Shown piece by piece: positions 27,987 to 38,036 of a stretch of DNA of 64,000 nt (within the stretch, counting starts at the first letter, position 1; every line of letters begins with the position of its first letter). Under the pieces are notes generated by a model, which worked only from the letters and a program-made list of their open reading frames with translations, searched no databases and had not been told where the DNA came from. Source of the DNA: Pseudomonas typographi. Lineage in GTDB: Bacteria; Pseudomonadota; Gammaproteobacteria; Pseudomonadales; Pseudomonadaceae. Position numbers and translations under genes: made by a program. The stretch spans positions 1 to 64,000 of the forward strand of contig NZ_JAAOCA010000002.1 in NCBI RefSeq assembly GCF_014694385.1, written 5' to 3'.

Positions 27987-28017
27987 TTACAGGTTGCACC
28001 GGCGGTGTAACCTGTAA
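27987..28017 (+). terminator. 14-base-pair hairpin between mreB and mreC
   Basis: TTACAGGTTGCACC (27987-28000) pairs with GGTGTAACCTGTAA (28004-28017) with one G-U pair and a three-base loop, starting 12 bases after the mreB stop. No T run follows, so partial termination or message stabilisation is more likely than full termination; it would make MreB more abundant than MreC and MreD. Confidence 0.65.
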
Positions 28018-28073
28018 GCCTGAGCCTGTGCCCGCCACCCTCCGTTCGAACCGGTTCTTCCCGATGAATCACC

Positions 28074-29180
28074 ATGCGCCTATCTGCCCGAGAGGAGCGG
28101 ACCATTAAACCGCTTTTCAGCAAAGGCCCTTCGCTGGGTGTACGCCTGCTGGTGCTGGGCGTGCTCGCCATCGCCCTGATGGTGGTCGACTCGCGCTTGG
28201 ACCTGCTCAAGCCGGTACGCAGCCAGCTGTCCCTGGTGCTGATGGAATCCTATTGGATCACCGACCTGCCTGGGCGCACCTGGCAAGCGGTGGCCAGCCA
28301 GTTCGGCAGCCGCACCGAGTTGATCGCCGAGAACGAAAAGCTCAAAACCGAAGCCCTGCTGTTGCAGGGGCGCCTGCAAAAGCTGGCGGCATTGACCGAA
28401 CAGAACGTGCGCCTGCGTGAACTGCTCAACTCCTCGGCGCTGGTCAACGAAAAGGTCGAAGTGGCCGAGCTGATCGGCATGGACCCCAACCCCTTTACCC
28501 AGCGCATCCTGATCAACAAGGGTGAGCGCGACGGTGTATTCCTCGGCCAGCCGGTGCTCGATGCCCGCGGGCTGATGGGCCAGGTGGTCGAACTGATGCC
28601 CTATACCGCGCGGGTGTTGTTGCTCACCGACAGCACCCACAGCATTCCCGTGCAGGTCAACCGCAACGGCCTGCGGGCGATTGCCAGCGGCACCGGCAAC
28701 CCCGAGCGGCTTGAGCTGCGGCATGTGGCCGACACCGCAGACATCAAGGAAGGCGACCTGCTGGTCAGCTCGGGCCTGGGCCAGCGGTTCCCCGCCGGTT
28801 ACCCGGTGGCCACGGTCAAGGAAGTGATCCATGACCCCGGCCAGCCGTTTGCGATCGTACGCGCCGTGCCTACCGCGGCATTGAACCGCAGCCGTTACGT
28901 GCTACTAGTGTTCAGCGATGCGCGCACCCCCGAGCAGCGCGCCGCCGATGCCGCGCAGGCCGAGGAAGCTGCTGCCCGTGCCCAACAGGGCCAGGCCGCC
29001 CAGCCAACACAGCCGGCGCCCACCAACGGCAGCCACCCAGCCCCGGCTAAACCTGCGGAAACCGCCAAGCCTGCCGAGGTGGCCAAGCCGGCCACCACTG
29101 GCCGGCCCGCCGCGCACCCGGCCCAACCGGCCACGGCGCACCCGGCAGCACGGCCCAGCCCCACCGGAGAACGCCACTGA
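28074..29180 (+). CDS. mreC: Rod shape-determining protein MreC
   Basis: From ATG 28074 the product is 368 residues: an inner-membrane span (LGVRLLVLGVLAIALMVVDS), a coiled coil around ENEKLKTEALLLQGRLQKLA and the periplasmic beta domains with GDLLVSSGLGQRFPAGYPVA. MreC links MreB to RodA/PBP2. The ATG has no ribosome site, while an ATT at 28104 (residue 11, IKPLF) has AGGAG six bases upstream, so the true protein may be 358 residues. After about residue 290 the chain ends in a Pro/Ala/Lys-rich low-complexity tail. The stop overlaps mreD (TGATG). Confidence 0.95.
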   Translation: MRLSAREERTIKPLFSKGPSLGVRLLVLGVLAIALMVVDSRLDLLKPVRSQLSLVLMESYWITDLPGRTWQAVASQFGSRTELIAENEKLKTEALLLQGRLQKLAALTEQNVRLRELLNSSALVNEKVEVAELIGMDPNPFTQRILINKGERDGVFLGQPVLDARGLMGQVVELMPYTARVLLLTDSTHSIPVQVNRNGLRAIASGTGNPERLELRHVADTADIKEGDLLVSSGLGQRFPAGYPVATVKEVIHDPGQPFAIVRAVPTAALNRSRYVLLVFSDARTPEQRAADAAQAEEAAARAQQGQAAQPTQPAPTNGSHPAPAKPAETAKPAEVAKPATTGRPAAHPAQPATAHPAARPSPTGERH

Positions 29181-29671
29181 TGGTCGCCACCCGCCGCCGT
29201 AACCATGGTTGGCTCGTCTGGTTCACGTTTGTGATCGGCTTACTGCTGAGCGTGGCGCCCATGCCGCAGTTCATGGAGATTCTGCGGCCCTTGTGGGTGG
29301 CCTTGCTGCTGGCCTTCTGGTGCCTGCAATTGCCAGACAAAGTCGGCATGGTCACGGCTTTCGCCCTGGGGCTGGCAGAAGATGTGTTATATGGCACCTT
29401 GCTAGGCCACAACGCGCTGATCCTAACGCTCACGGTCTTTTTGGTGTTGTCGCTCGCTCCGCGCCTGCGCTTGTTCCATATGTGGCAACAATGCCTCACG
29501 TTGTTCGTGGTATTGGGCGTAATGCAATTGGCGCAGTTGTGGCTCAGCGCCCTCACCGGCAACCGCCAGCCGACCCTCGCGTTGCTGTTGCCCGCGGTGG
29601 TCAGCGCCTTGCTGTGGCCATGGATCAGTTATGGCCTGCGCGGGCTGCGGCGGCGCTACAACATTAACTGA
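29180..29671 (+). CDS. mreD: Rod shape-determining protein MreD
   Basis: The 163-residue integral membrane protein has about five spans and begins MVATRRRNHGWLVWFTFVIG. The GLAEDVLYGTLLGHNALILT segment is the most family-like part. MreD is an elongasome component that works with MreC in activating PBP2-RodA. The start ATG overlaps the mreC stop by one base, so translation is coupled. Confidence 0.93.
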   Translation: MVATRRRNHGWLVWFTFVIGLLLSVAPMPQFMEILRPLWVALLLAFWCLQLPDKVGMVTAFALGLAEDVLYGTLLGHNALILTLTVFLVLSLAPRLRLFHMWQQCLTLFVVLGVMQLAQLWLSALTGNRQPTLALLLPAVVSALLWPWISYGLRGLRRRYNIN

Positions 29672-29689
29672 CACCCAGGAGGCGCCCCA

Positions 29690-30265
29690 TTGCCCACCCT
29701 CTACCTGGCCTCCGGCTCGCCACGCCGGCGTGAATTGCTGGCGCAAATCGGCGTGGCATTCGCCCCATTGGCCACCCGCATCGATGAAACAGCGCTGCCC
29801 GGCGAAGCGCCGCAGCACTACGTAGAGCGGTTGGCGCTGGGCAAGGCGAAGGCCGGCCTGGCCCTGCTCGACGGCCCTGGGGTGGTGCTGGGCGCCGACA
29901 CGGCCGTGGTACTCGACGGGCGGATTTTGGGTAAGCCTGCAGGCGAGCAAGAGGCGGTGGTCACACTACTGGCCCTGGGTGGCCGTGAACATCAGGTATT
30001 CACCGCCGTGGCGGTCACCGACGGTGCCCGGGTGCTGGCCCACTGCGTGTGCAGCCAAGTGCGCTTTCGCCGCATCAGCGCGGCTGAGGCGCAGGCCTAC
30101 TGGGCCACCGGCGAGCCTGCCGACAAGGCCGGCGGCTATGCGATCCAGGGCTTGGGGGCCGTGTTCGTCGAGGGCCTGGTTGGAAGTTATTCATCGGTGG
30201 TCGGCCTTCCATTGTGCGAAACTTCACACCTGCTGGCACAGCTCGGTATTGCCTGCTGGCAGTGA
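29690..30265 (+). CDS. maf: Maf family nucleotide pyrophosphatase (YhdE type)
   Basis: The 191-residue enzyme begins at a TTG with AGGAGG seven bases upstream and reads [20 protein letters not shown], the Maf signature SxSPRRx[23 protein letters not shown] holds the catalytic Asp. YhdE-type Maf proteins hydrolyse dTTP/UTP and modified pyrimidine nucleotides to limit misincorporation. The gene is 18 bases after mreD and before rng, the usual mre-maf-rng order of gamma-proteobacteria. Confidence 0.93.
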   Translation: MPTLYLASGSPRRRELLAQIGVAFAPLATRIDETALPGEAPQHYVERLALGKAKAGLALLDGPGVVLGADTAVVLDGRILGKPAGEQEAVVTLLALGGREHQVFTAVAVTDGARVLAHCVCSQVRFRRISAAEAQAYWATGEPADKAGGYAIQGLGAVFVEGLVGSYSSVVGLPLCETSHLLAQLGIACWQ

Positions 30266-30365
30266 AACAGGCCGCGCGCACGGCCGCCATAGGGTGGTAC
30301 CGGTGGCGCAAAGCCTGCAGCCGCGGCGCTGCATAAAATAACATCGCCCAAGACGAGAGCCAGCC

Positions 30366-31823
30366 ATGAGTGAAGAGATCCTGATCAACATCACCCCGAT
30401 GGAGTCCCGCGTGGCGGTGGTGGAAAACGGCGTGCTGCAGGAAGTCCACGTTGAACGGACGCAGCGCCGGGGGATCGTTGGCAATATCTACAAGGGCAAG
30501 GTGGTGCGGGTGCTGCCGGGCATGCAGGCGGCTTTTATCGATATCGGCCTGGACCGCGCGGCGTTCATCCATGCGTCGGAGATTTCCCTGCGCGAAGGGC
30601 AGGCGGTCGAGAACATCACCGCGCTGGTCCACGAGGGCCAGGGCCTGGTGGTGCAAGTCACCAAAGACCCGATCGGCACCAAAGGTGCGCGGCTCACCAC
30701 CCAGCTGTCTATTCCCTCGCGCTACCTCGTGTACATGCCGCGCAGCAGCCACGTGGGTATTTCGCTGAAAATCGAAGACGAAGCCGAGCGCGAGCGGTTG
30801 AAAAAAGCGGTGGCCGACTGCGTCGAACAGGAGGGGATTACCGGCGTTGGCGGCTTCATCTTGCGCACCGCCGCCGAAGGCGCGCGCCCTGAAGACCTGC
30901 TGATGGACATCCGCTACCTGCGCAGGCTCTGGGAGCAGATCGGTCACCAAATCGACACCGTTGGCGCGCCCACGGTCATCTACGAAGACCTCGGCCTAGC
31001 GCTGCGTACCTTGCGCGACCTGGTCAACCAGAAGATCGAGAAAATCCGCATCGACTCGCGAGAAACGTTTCAGAAAACGACCCAGTTCGTGGCCGAATTG
31101 ATGCCCGAGATCGCCGACCGCCTGGAGCATTACCCCGGCGAGCGGCCGATTTTCGACCTGTATGGCGTAGAGGACGAGATCCAGCGCGCGCTGGAACGCA
31201 AGGTACCGTTGAAATCCGGCGGCTACCTGGTGGTGGACCCGGCCGAGGCCATGACGACCATCGACGTCAATACCGGTGCGTTCGTGGGCCACCGCAACCT
31301 GGAAGAAACCATCTTCAAGACCAACCTGGAGGCCGCCACCGCCATTGCCCGCCAGCTACGGCTGCGCAATATTGGCGGCATCATCATCATCGACTTCATC
31401 GACATGGAAGACGAAGAGCACCAACGCCAAGTGCTCCGCACGCTGGAAAAACAACTGGAACGGGACCACGCCAAAACCAACATCATCGGCATCACCGAAC
31501 TGGGGCTGGTGCAAATGACCCGCAAACGCACCCGTGAAAGCCTTGAGCAGGTGCTGTGCGAGCCCTGCATAAGCTGCCTGGGCCGCGGTAAGCTGAAAAC
31601 CCCGGAAACGGTCTGTTATGAAATTTTTCGGGAAATTCTTAGGGAAGCCCGTGCCTACCAGGCGGAAGGCTATAGAGTGTTGGCTAACCAGAAGGTGGTC
31701 GATCGCCTTTTGGATGAAGAGTCCGGCAATGTCGCCGAGCTTGAGGCATTCATTGGCAGGACCATCCGGTTTCAGGTCGAATCCATGTATTCCCAGGAAC
31801 AATACGACGTGGTGCTGCTCTGA
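30366..31823 (+). CDS. rng: Ribonuclease G
   Basis: The 485-residue endonuclease begins MSEEILINITPMESRVAVVE. It has an embedded S1 RNA-binding domain (GNIYKGKVVRVLPGMQAAFI, about residues 38-130), the catalytic metal site with TTIDVNTGAFVG and IIIIDFIDMEDEEH, and the zinc-link cysteines in CISCLGRG. RNase G trims the 5' end of 16S rRNA and degrades some mRNAs. It lacks the long C-terminal scaffold of RNase E, in line with its length. Confidence 0.96.
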   Translation: MSEEILINITPMESRVAVVENGVLQEVHVERTQRRGIVGNIYKGKVVRVLPGMQAAFIDIGLDRAAFIHASEISLREGQAVENITALVHEGQGLVVQVTKDPIGTKGARLTTQLSIPSRYLVYMPRSSHVGISLKIEDEAERERLKKAVADCVEQEGITGVGGFILRTAAEGARPEDLLMDIRYLRRLWEQIGHQIDTVGAPTVIYEDLGLALRTLRDLVNQKIEKIRIDSRETFQKTTQFVAELMPEIADRLEHYPGERPIFDLYGVEDEIQRALERKVPLKSGGYLVVDPAEAMTTIDVNTGAFVGHRNLEETIFKTNLEAATAIARQLRLRNIGGIIIIDFIDMEDEEHQRQVLRTLEKQLERDHAKTNIIGITELGLVQMTRKRTRESLEQVLCEPCISCLGRGKLKTPETVCYEIFREILREARAYQAEGYRVLANQKVVDRLLDEESGNVAELEAFIGRTIRFQVESMYSQEQYDVVLL

Positions 31824-31857
31824 ATCAGTCGTTCACCGTTCTTGAAGGTCGTTTGCC

Positions 31858-34800
31858 ATGGCGCGCCTGACTCGTTTTCTGGATGCGCTCATGCGTTGGG
31901 GCCTGGGCCTGTGCGCCACGCTGTTAATCCTTTTGGCGCTGCTGGTGAGCCTGGGCCGGTACCTGGCGCCGCTGGTGGGCGAATACACGGGGCCAGCCAG
32001 TGCCAAGGCCAGCCAGTTGCTGGGTGTGCCGGTGCAGGTGGGTTCCCTGGAAGGCCGCTGGCATGGTTTGGCGCCGATAGTGTCTGCGCGTGACGTGTCC
32101 GTGGGTAGCGGCCCGGGGGCGATACACCTTGAGCGAGTACAGGTGGTGCCGTCGCTGTGGCGAAGCCTTCTGGGGCTGAGCCTGCATATCGCCTACCTCG
32201 AAATCGACGGCCTGAGCCTGAGCCTGGAGCAGGGCAGCGATGGTCAATGGGCGCTCAAGGGGCTGCCGGATCGCCCACGCGATGCCCCGTTCGACCCCGC
32301 GCAGGCGCTCGCGCAACTCGACCGGGTGGCAGAGCTGTCGCTCGCCGATACCCAACTCACACTCAAACCGCAGGGGCATGACCCGCTGGTGCTCAGCTAC
32401 CTGGCGCTCAGCCTGCGCAACCAAGCCGGCGGGCAGCGCCTGGCCTTGCGCGGGAACCTGCCCGATGGCCAGCCACTGGCGGCTGAGGTCGATGCGCGGG
32501 TGGATGCCGGCGATTGGCGGCAAAGTACGCTCAAGGCCTACCTGAGCCTACCGCAGAGCGACTGGGCCGCTTGGTTACCGCCTGGCCTGCTACACGGTTG
32601 GAACCTGGCCACGCTCAAGGCCGGTGGCGAACTATGGGCCCAATGGCGGGCCGGTGAGCTGCGCAGCGCCGCGTTACGCCTGAACGCACCCGAGGTGCGT
32701 GGTGGTTACCAGCAGCGCGAACCCTCGGAGGCTCGCGACGTCGCGCTGAATGCCTGGGTACGGCGGGGTGACGAAGGCTACGAAGTGCTGGTCGACTCGT
32801 TGGCCATGACACTGCAGGACAAACGTTGGGAGTCGCACTTGCGGGTGCACCAGGGTGCTGGCAACGACGGGCCGGTGTGGCAGTTGCAGGCCGACCGGGT
32901 CGACCTCGGCCCGCTCACGCCGTTGATCGACGCCTGGGCGCCCCTACCCGCGGCGGCGGCGCAGGCGGTTGACAGCCTGGCGCTCACCGGCGCGCTGCGC
33001 AACCTGCAACTGGAATGGTACCCCCAGGCCGAAGGTGATCGCCGGTTGGGCTTTGCCGCTAATCTCGAGCAGCTCGGCTTCAAGGCCTACCACGGCGCGC
33101 CGGGGGCCGGTAACGTGAGCGGTAGCATTAGCGGAGACCTGGGCCACGGCGAACTGCGGCTGGCCACGTCTGATTTCATGCTGCACCTGTACCCGATCTT
33201 CGCCAAGCCCTGGTATTACCCCAAAGCCAATGCACTGCTGACCTGGCGCCTGGACCACGATGCCTTCACCCTGGCGGCGCCCGCAATCCGCGTGCAAGGC
33301 CCGGAGGGGCAAATCGCAGGCGATTTCAACATCTACCTGCCCTTTGCCCCTGAGGCGGAGCCGTACATGGACCTGCGCGTGGGCCTGACCCACGGCGACG
33401 GCAGCTTTACCCCCAAATACCTGCCCGACCTGCTCCCCCCCTCGGTGGCGGATTGGCTACGAAATGCGCAGATACAAGGGCAGGTCGACGAAGGCTACTT
33501 CCAGTATCAAGGCTCGCTCGCCAAGGGTGCGCCGGAGCACGCCCGCAGCATTAGCCTGTTTTTCAAAGTCCATGACGCGGCGCTTGCATTCCAGCCCGGC
33601 TGGCCGCGGGCCGAGCGGGTCGATGGGCGGGTGTATATCCAGGATGGCGACGTACGCATCCTGGCTGACCACGGCCAAGTGCTGGGCGCGCAGGTCAGCG
33701 CGGTGGACGTGCGCGTACCCCATGTACCGAGCAACCAGACCACCCACCTGTTGGTCGACGGCCGCTTCGATGGGACCTTGGCCGACGGCATCAACCTGTT
33801 GCAAACCGCGCCGATCGGCACCGCTGAGCTGTTCGCCGGCTGGGAAGGCGCGGGCCCGCTCAAAGGTGCCGTCACCTTGGACGTGCCGCTGGTCAAGGGG
33901 CAGGCACCCGCCGTGCAGGTCGATTTCGCCACCGAAGGCGCGCGGCTGAAGATCAGCCGCCCGGCATTGGAGCTGTCGCAGCTCAAGGGCGATTTTCGCT
34001 TCGACCTGGCGCGCGGGCTCAGTGGCCAAAACATTAGTGCGCAGGCCTTTGGCAAGCCGGTGGCGGTGCAGGTATTCGCCGAAGGCAAGGGCGGCGCCGC
34101 CAGTACCCGCATCGCTGCACGCGGCCAAGTAGGGGCCAAGGCACTGGCCGATTGGCTGGCTTACACCGGCTCATTACCCGCCAGCGGCGAGATACCCTAC
34201 CAATTGCAAGTGTGGCTGGGCAGCGATAGCCGCCTGAGCGTCGACACTGACTTGGCGGGTTTGGCCGTGAGCCTGCCCGAGCCGTTCGGCAAGGCAGCCA
34301 GCGAGCCACGGCCGTCGCGTTTCGAGCTGTCGCTCAGCGGGCCAGACCGCCTCGCCCGGCTGCGTTATGGCGATGTGGCCAATGCCGTATACCTGGCGCC
34401 CGGCGGTAATGCAGCCAACGGCCGCGGAGAGCTGCAATTGGGTACGCAGCCTGCGCAATTGCCGAGCGACAAGGGCCTACGGGTGCGTGGTAGCCTGGCC
34501 CGGCTGGACGTTGCCGCCTGGAAGAACCACAGCGACACCTACGTGGGCAACGATGCCGCGGGCAGCCCGCGGCAGTGGCTTAACAGCATCAACGTCAGCA
34601 TCGGCCAGCTCAGCGGCATCGGTACCACCCTTGACCAAGCGCGTGTGAGCCTGGCGCCCACTGCCGACAACGGCTGGGCGTTGGCGGTGGACAGCCAGCA
34701 GGTGACCGGCCAAGCCACCGTGCCCGGCGACAAAGCCGCGCCGCTCGATGTGCGCCTGCAGGCCGTGCACCTGCCGCCGGCGGCACCGCCGGAACCCGAA

Positions 34801-35679
34801 GGCAGCGAGCCGGCCGACAGCCCGGACCCGCTGGCGTCGATCGACCCGCACAGCCTGCCGGCGGTGAACCTTGCCATCGACCAGCTTTGGCAGGGCGATG
34901 AGCCATTGGGCGCTTGGTCGTTGAAGATGCGGCCCAATGAAAAAGGCGTGGCCCTGAGCGATATCGACCTTGGCCTGAAGGGGATGCAATTGCGCGGTAG
35001 TGGCAGCTGGGAGGGCAGCCCCGGCGCCAGCGTGAGTTGGTTCAAAGGCCAGGTGGCTGGCAAGAACATGGGCGACGTGCTCAAGGCATGGAAGTTCGCA
35101 CCCAGTGTTACCAGCGAAAGCTTTGCCATTGACGTGGATGGGCGTTGGCCCGGCTCGCCCGCCTGGTTGTCGCCCAAGCGGTTTTCCGGCAGCCTCGATG
35201 CGCAGTTCAAGCGTGGCCAGTTCGTCGAGGTCGAGGGCGGTGCCCAGGCCCTGCGGGTGTTCGGCCTGCTCAATTTCAACTCGATCGGCCGCCGCCTGCG
35301 CCTGGATTTTTCCGACCTGCTCGGCAAAGGCCTTAGCTATGACGAAGTGAAAGGGCGCCTGGCCGCCAGCGACGGCGTATACGTCACGCGTCGGCCCATT
35401 ACCCTTACCGGCCCATCCAGTAACCTTGAAATGGACGGTACCCTGGACATGGCCGCCGACCGCATCGATGCCAAGCTGCTGGTCACCTTGCCGGTGTCCA
35501 ACAACCTGCCCATCGCCGCCTTGATCGTTGGCGCACCGGCGATAGGCGGCGCGCTATTCTTGGCCGATAAACTGCTTGGCGACCGTGTGGCGCGCTTTGC
35601 CAGCGTGCAGTATAAGGTCGAGGGTTCGCTGAAAGACCCGAAAGTGTCATTCGACAAGCCGTTTCGCAAGCCGCAATGA
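31858..35679 (+). CDS. yhdP: YhdP family AsmA-like inner-membrane protein
   Basis: The 1273-residue protein starts with an inner-membrane anchor (residues about 15-40, LGLCATLLILLALLVSLGRY) and continues as a very long beta-rich periplasmic region with DUF3971 and AsmA-like C-terminal parts (GLLNFNSIGRRLRLDFSDLL, then LTGPSSNLEMDGTLDMAADR). YhdP, with TamB and YdbH, moves glycerophospholipids from the inner to the outer membrane. It follows rng by 34 bases and precedes the nitrilase and tldD genes. A Pro/Glu-rich linker lies near LPPAAPPEPEGSEPADSPDP. Length is normal for the family. Confidence 0.93.
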   Translation: MARLTRFLDALMRWGLGLCATLLILLALLVSLGRYLAPLVGEYTGPASAKASQLLGVPVQVGSLEGRWHGLAPIVSARDVSVGSGPGAIHLERVQVVPSLWRSLLGLSLHIAYLEIDGLSLSLEQGSDGQWALKGLPDRPRDAPFDPAQALAQLDRVAELSLADTQLTLKPQGHDPLVLSYLALSLRNQAGGQRLALRGNLPDGQPLAAEVDARVDAGDWRQSTLKAYLSLPQSDWAAWLPPGLLHGWNLATLKAGGELWAQWRAGELRSAALRLNAPEVRGGYQQREPSEARDVALNAWVRRGDEGYEVLVDSLAMTLQDKRWESHLRVHQGAGNDGPVWQLQADRVDLGPLTPLIDAWAPLPAAAAQAVDSLALTGALRNLQLEWYPQAEGDRRLGFAANLEQLGFKAYHGAPGAGNVSGSISGDLGHGELRLATSDFMLHLYPIFAKPWYYPKANALLTWRLDHDAFTLAAPAIRVQGPEGQIAGDFNIYLPFAPEAEPYMDLRVGLTHGDGSFTPKYLPDLLPPSVADWLRNAQIQGQVDEGYFQYQGSLAKGAPEHARSISLFFKVHDAALAFQPGWPRAERVDGRVYIQDGDVRILADHGQVLGAQVSAVDVRVPHVPSNQTTHLLVDGRFDGTLADGINLLQTAPIGTAELFAGWEGAGPLKGAVTLDVPLVKGQAPAVQVDFATEGARLKISRPALELSQLKGDFRFDLARGLSGQNISAQAFGKPVAVQVFAEGKGGAASTRIAARGQVGAKALADWLAYTGSLPASGEIPYQLQVWLGSDSRLSVDTDLAGLAVSLPEPFGKAASEPRPSRFELSLSGPDRLARLRYGDVANAVYLAPGGNAANGRGELQLGTQPAQLPSDKGLRVRGSLARLDVAAWKNHSDTYVGNDAAGSPRQWLNSINVSIGQLSGIGTTLDQARVSLAPTADNGWALAVDSQQVTGQATVPGDKAAPLDVRLQAVHLPPAAPPEPEGSEPADSPDPLASIDPHSLPAVNLAIDQLWQGDEPLGAWSLKMRPNEKGVALSDIDLGLKGMQLRGSGSWEGSPGASVSWFKGQVAGKNMGDVLKAWKFAPSVTSESFAIDVDGRWPGSPAWLSPKRFSGSLDAQFKRGQFVEVEGGAQALRVFGLLNFNSIGRRLRLDFSDLLGKGLSYDEVKGRLAASDGVYVTRRPITLTGPSSNLEMDGTLDMAADRIDAKLLVTLPVSNNLPIAALIVGAPAIGGALFLADKLLGDRVARFASVQYKVEGSLKDPKVSFDKPFRKPQ

Positions 35680-35730
35680 GGTGGGGGTGATAGCCTGCCG
35701 ATATTCACCGCGCCTATCGAGGGCCTACCC

Positions 35731-36582
35731 ATGACGTTCGCCGTGATCCAGATGGTCAGCCAGCCCGATGTCGCGGCCAACCTCTCAGCGGCCCGCGCGC
35801 TGCTTGAGCAGGCCGCGGAGGCGGGCGCGCGGCTGGCGGTACTGCCAGAGAATTTCGCCTCGTTGGGCCGGCGCGATGCCGCGGCCATTGGCCAAGCCGA
35901 GGCGCTGGGGGGCGGGCCGATCCTACCCGCCTTGAAACAGGCGGCCCGCGACCTCAAGTTATGGATAGTCGCCGGTACCTTGCCGTTGCCGCCATTGCAA
36001 ACACCCCACGGCAAACCTTGCGCCTGTTCGTTGCTGTTCGATGAGCACGGCGATGTGGTGGCGCGTTACGACAAATTGCATCTGTTCGACGTAGACGTGA
36101 ACGACCACCGTGGGCGCTACCGTGAGTCGGATGACTATGCTCATGGTCAAACCACAGTGGTGGCAGATACGCCGGTGGGCCGGCTGGGCCTGACGGTGTG
36201 TTACGACTTGCGCTTTCCCGAGTTGTATACCCGCTTGCGTGAGCAGGGTGCCGAACTGATCACCGCCCCATCGGCCTTTACGGCGGTCACCGGGGCGGCA
36301 CACTGGGAAGTGCTGATCCGTGCCCGGGCTATTGAAACACAGTGTTATGTACTCGCTGCCGCCCAAGGTGGCGAGCACCCCGGCCCCCGCGAAACCTGGG
36401 GCCAGGCCGCGATCATCGACCCCTGGGGGCGAGTGCTCGCAGAGCAAGCCAAGGGCCCTGCCGTGCTATGTGCCGCACGGGATGCCAAGGAACAAGCGTC
36501 CATTCGGGCGCGCATGCCGGTGCTGTCGCATCGGCGTTTGTTTACGCAGGGCGCGCCGCGGCCTGCAGCAGATGTGGAGTGA
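35731..36582 (+). CDS. Carbon-nitrogen hydrolase (nitrilase superfamily, Nit-like)
   Basis: The 283-residue enzyme has the nitrilase catalytic residues Glu40 ([10 protein letters not shown]), Lys115 (DKLHLFDVD) and Cys157 ([12 protein letters not shown]). The sequence pattern is closest to the Nit1/NitFhit group, some of which act as deaminated-glutathione or omega-amide hydrolases; that activity is an inference. Position between yhdP and tldD is common in gamma-proteobacteria. Only two bases separate its stop from the tldD start. Confidence 0.92.
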   Translation: MTFAVIQMVSQPDVAANLSAARALLEQAAEAGARLAVLPENFASLGRRDAAAIGQAEALGGGPILPALKQAARDLKLWIVAGTLPLPPLQTPHGKPCACSLLFDEHGDVVARYDKLHLFDVDVNDHRGRYRESDDYAHGQTTVVADTPVGRLGLTVCYDLRFPELYTRLREQGAELITAPSAFTAVTGAAHWEVLIRARAIETQCYVLAAAQGGEHPGPRETWGQAAIIDPWGRVLAEQAKGPAVLCAARDAKEQASIRARMPVLSHRRLFTQGAPRPAADVE

Positions 36583-36584
36583 AC

Positions 36585-38027
36585 ATGAGCGACATGCTTA
36601 GCACCGTCAGTGAGCATTTGCTGACACCCGGCGGCCTCGACCTGGCCAGCCTGCAAACGGTACTCGGTGAACTGGCCGGCCCCGGCATCGACGCCGGTGA
36701 CCTGTATTTCCAGGCGCAAGTTTCAGAATCTTGGGGGCTCGAAGACGGCATCGTCAAAGAGGGCAGCTTCAACCTCGACCAGGGGGTAGGCGTGCGCGCC
36801 CAGTCCGGTGAGAAAACCGGCTTCGCCTACAGCAACACCCTTGACCTTGCCGCTTTACGGCAATCGGCGCAGGCCGCCCGCTCGATTTCCCGCGCCGGCC
36901 AGAATGGCCGCGTGCAGGTGTTCAGCCAGCAGCAAGTGGAGCACTTGTACGCAGCGGACAACCCGCTGGACGTGCTCAGCCGTGCCGAAAAGGTCGAGCT
37001 GCTCAAGCGTATCGATGCGCAAACCCGTGCGCTAGACCCGCGTATCCAGGAGGTGTCGGTGAGCTTGGCGGGGGTATGGGAGCGGATATTGGTGGCAGCC
37101 ACCGACGGCACACTGGCTGCGGATATACGCCCGTTGGTCCGCTTCAACGTGAGCGTGATCGTTGAACACAATGGCCGCCGCGAGCGCGGCGGCCAAGGGG
37201 GCGGCGGGCGCACCGATTACCGTTACTTCCTTCAGGAGGACCGGGCCATGGGCTACGCTCGCGAAGCACTGCGCCAGGCGCTGGTAAACCTGGAGGCCGT
37301 CGCGGCGCCGGCAGGCACCCTGCCTGTGGTGCTGGGCTCTGGCTGGTCCGGGGTATTGCTGCACGAAGCGGTTGGGCATGGCTTGGAAGGCGACTTCAAC
37401 CGCAAGGGCAGTTCGGCCTACAGCGGCCGCATCGGCGAACAGGTCGCCTCTACACTTTGCACCATCGTCGACGACGGCACCTTGAGTGGCCGCCGTGGCT
37501 CGTTGTCGGTGGATGACGAAGGCACCCCCACAGAGTGCACCACGTTGATCGAGAACGGCATCCTCAAGGGCTACATGCAAGACAAACTCAATGCGCGGCT
37601 GATGGGCACGGCGCGTACCGGCAATGGCCGGCGCGAATCCTATGCCTGCCTGCCGATGCCGCGCATGACCAATACTTACATGCTCGCCGGGCACAGTGAC
37701 CCGCAAGAAATCATTGCCTCGGTAAAAAAGGGCCTGTACTGCGCCAACCTCGGCGGCGGCCAGGTCGATATCACCAGTGGCAAGTTCGTATTTTCCACCA
37801 GTGAAGCCTATTTGATCGAAGATGGCCGCATTACCGCGCCGGTGAAAGGGGCGACGCTGATCGGCAACGGCCCCGAAGCGATGAGCCGGGTATCGATGGT
37901 GGGCAACGACCTGGCCCTGGACAGCGGCGTGGGAACCTGTGGCAAGGATGGCCAGTCGTTGCCGGTAGGGGTGGGCCAGCCTACCCTGAAGATCGATGCC
38001 ATCACCGTTGGCGGTACCGGCGCCTGA
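36585..38027 (+). CDS. tldD: Metalloprotease subunit TldD
   Basis: The 480-residue protein begins [20 protein letters not shown] and carries the zinc site [12 protein letters not shown] (HExxxH) in the central domain. TldD forms a heterodimer with PmbA (TldE), in which only TldD holds the metal; the complex degrades unfolded peptides and matures microcin B17 in E. coli. The open frame runs upstream to 36342 inside the nitrilase gene, but ATG 36585 fits the family length. It is convergent with darP, nine bases apart. Confidence 0.96.
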   Translation: MSDMLSTVSEHLLTPGGLDLASLQTVLGELAGPGIDAGDLYFQAQVSESWGLEDGIVKEGSFNLDQGVGVRAQSGEKTGFAYSNTLDLAALRQSAQAARSISRAGQNGRVQVFSQQQVEHLYAADNPLDVLSRAEKVELLKRIDAQTRALDPRIQEVSVSLAGVWERILVAATDGTLAADIRPLVRFNVSVIVEHNGRRERGGQGGGGRTDYRYFLQEDRAMGYAREALRQALVNLEAVAAPAGTLPVVLGSGWSGVLLHEAVGHGLEGDFNRKGSSAYSGRIGEQVASTLCTIVDDGTLSGRRGSLSVDDEGTPTECTTLIENGILKGYMQDKLNARLMGTARTGNGRRESYACLPMPRMTNTYMLAGHSDPQEIIASVKKGLYCANLGGGQVDITSGKFVFSTSEAYLIEDGRITAPVKGATLIGNGPEAMSRVSMVGNDLALDSGVGTCGKDGQSLPVGVGQPTLKIDAITVGGTGA

Positions 38028-38036
38028 CGGCGCTGG

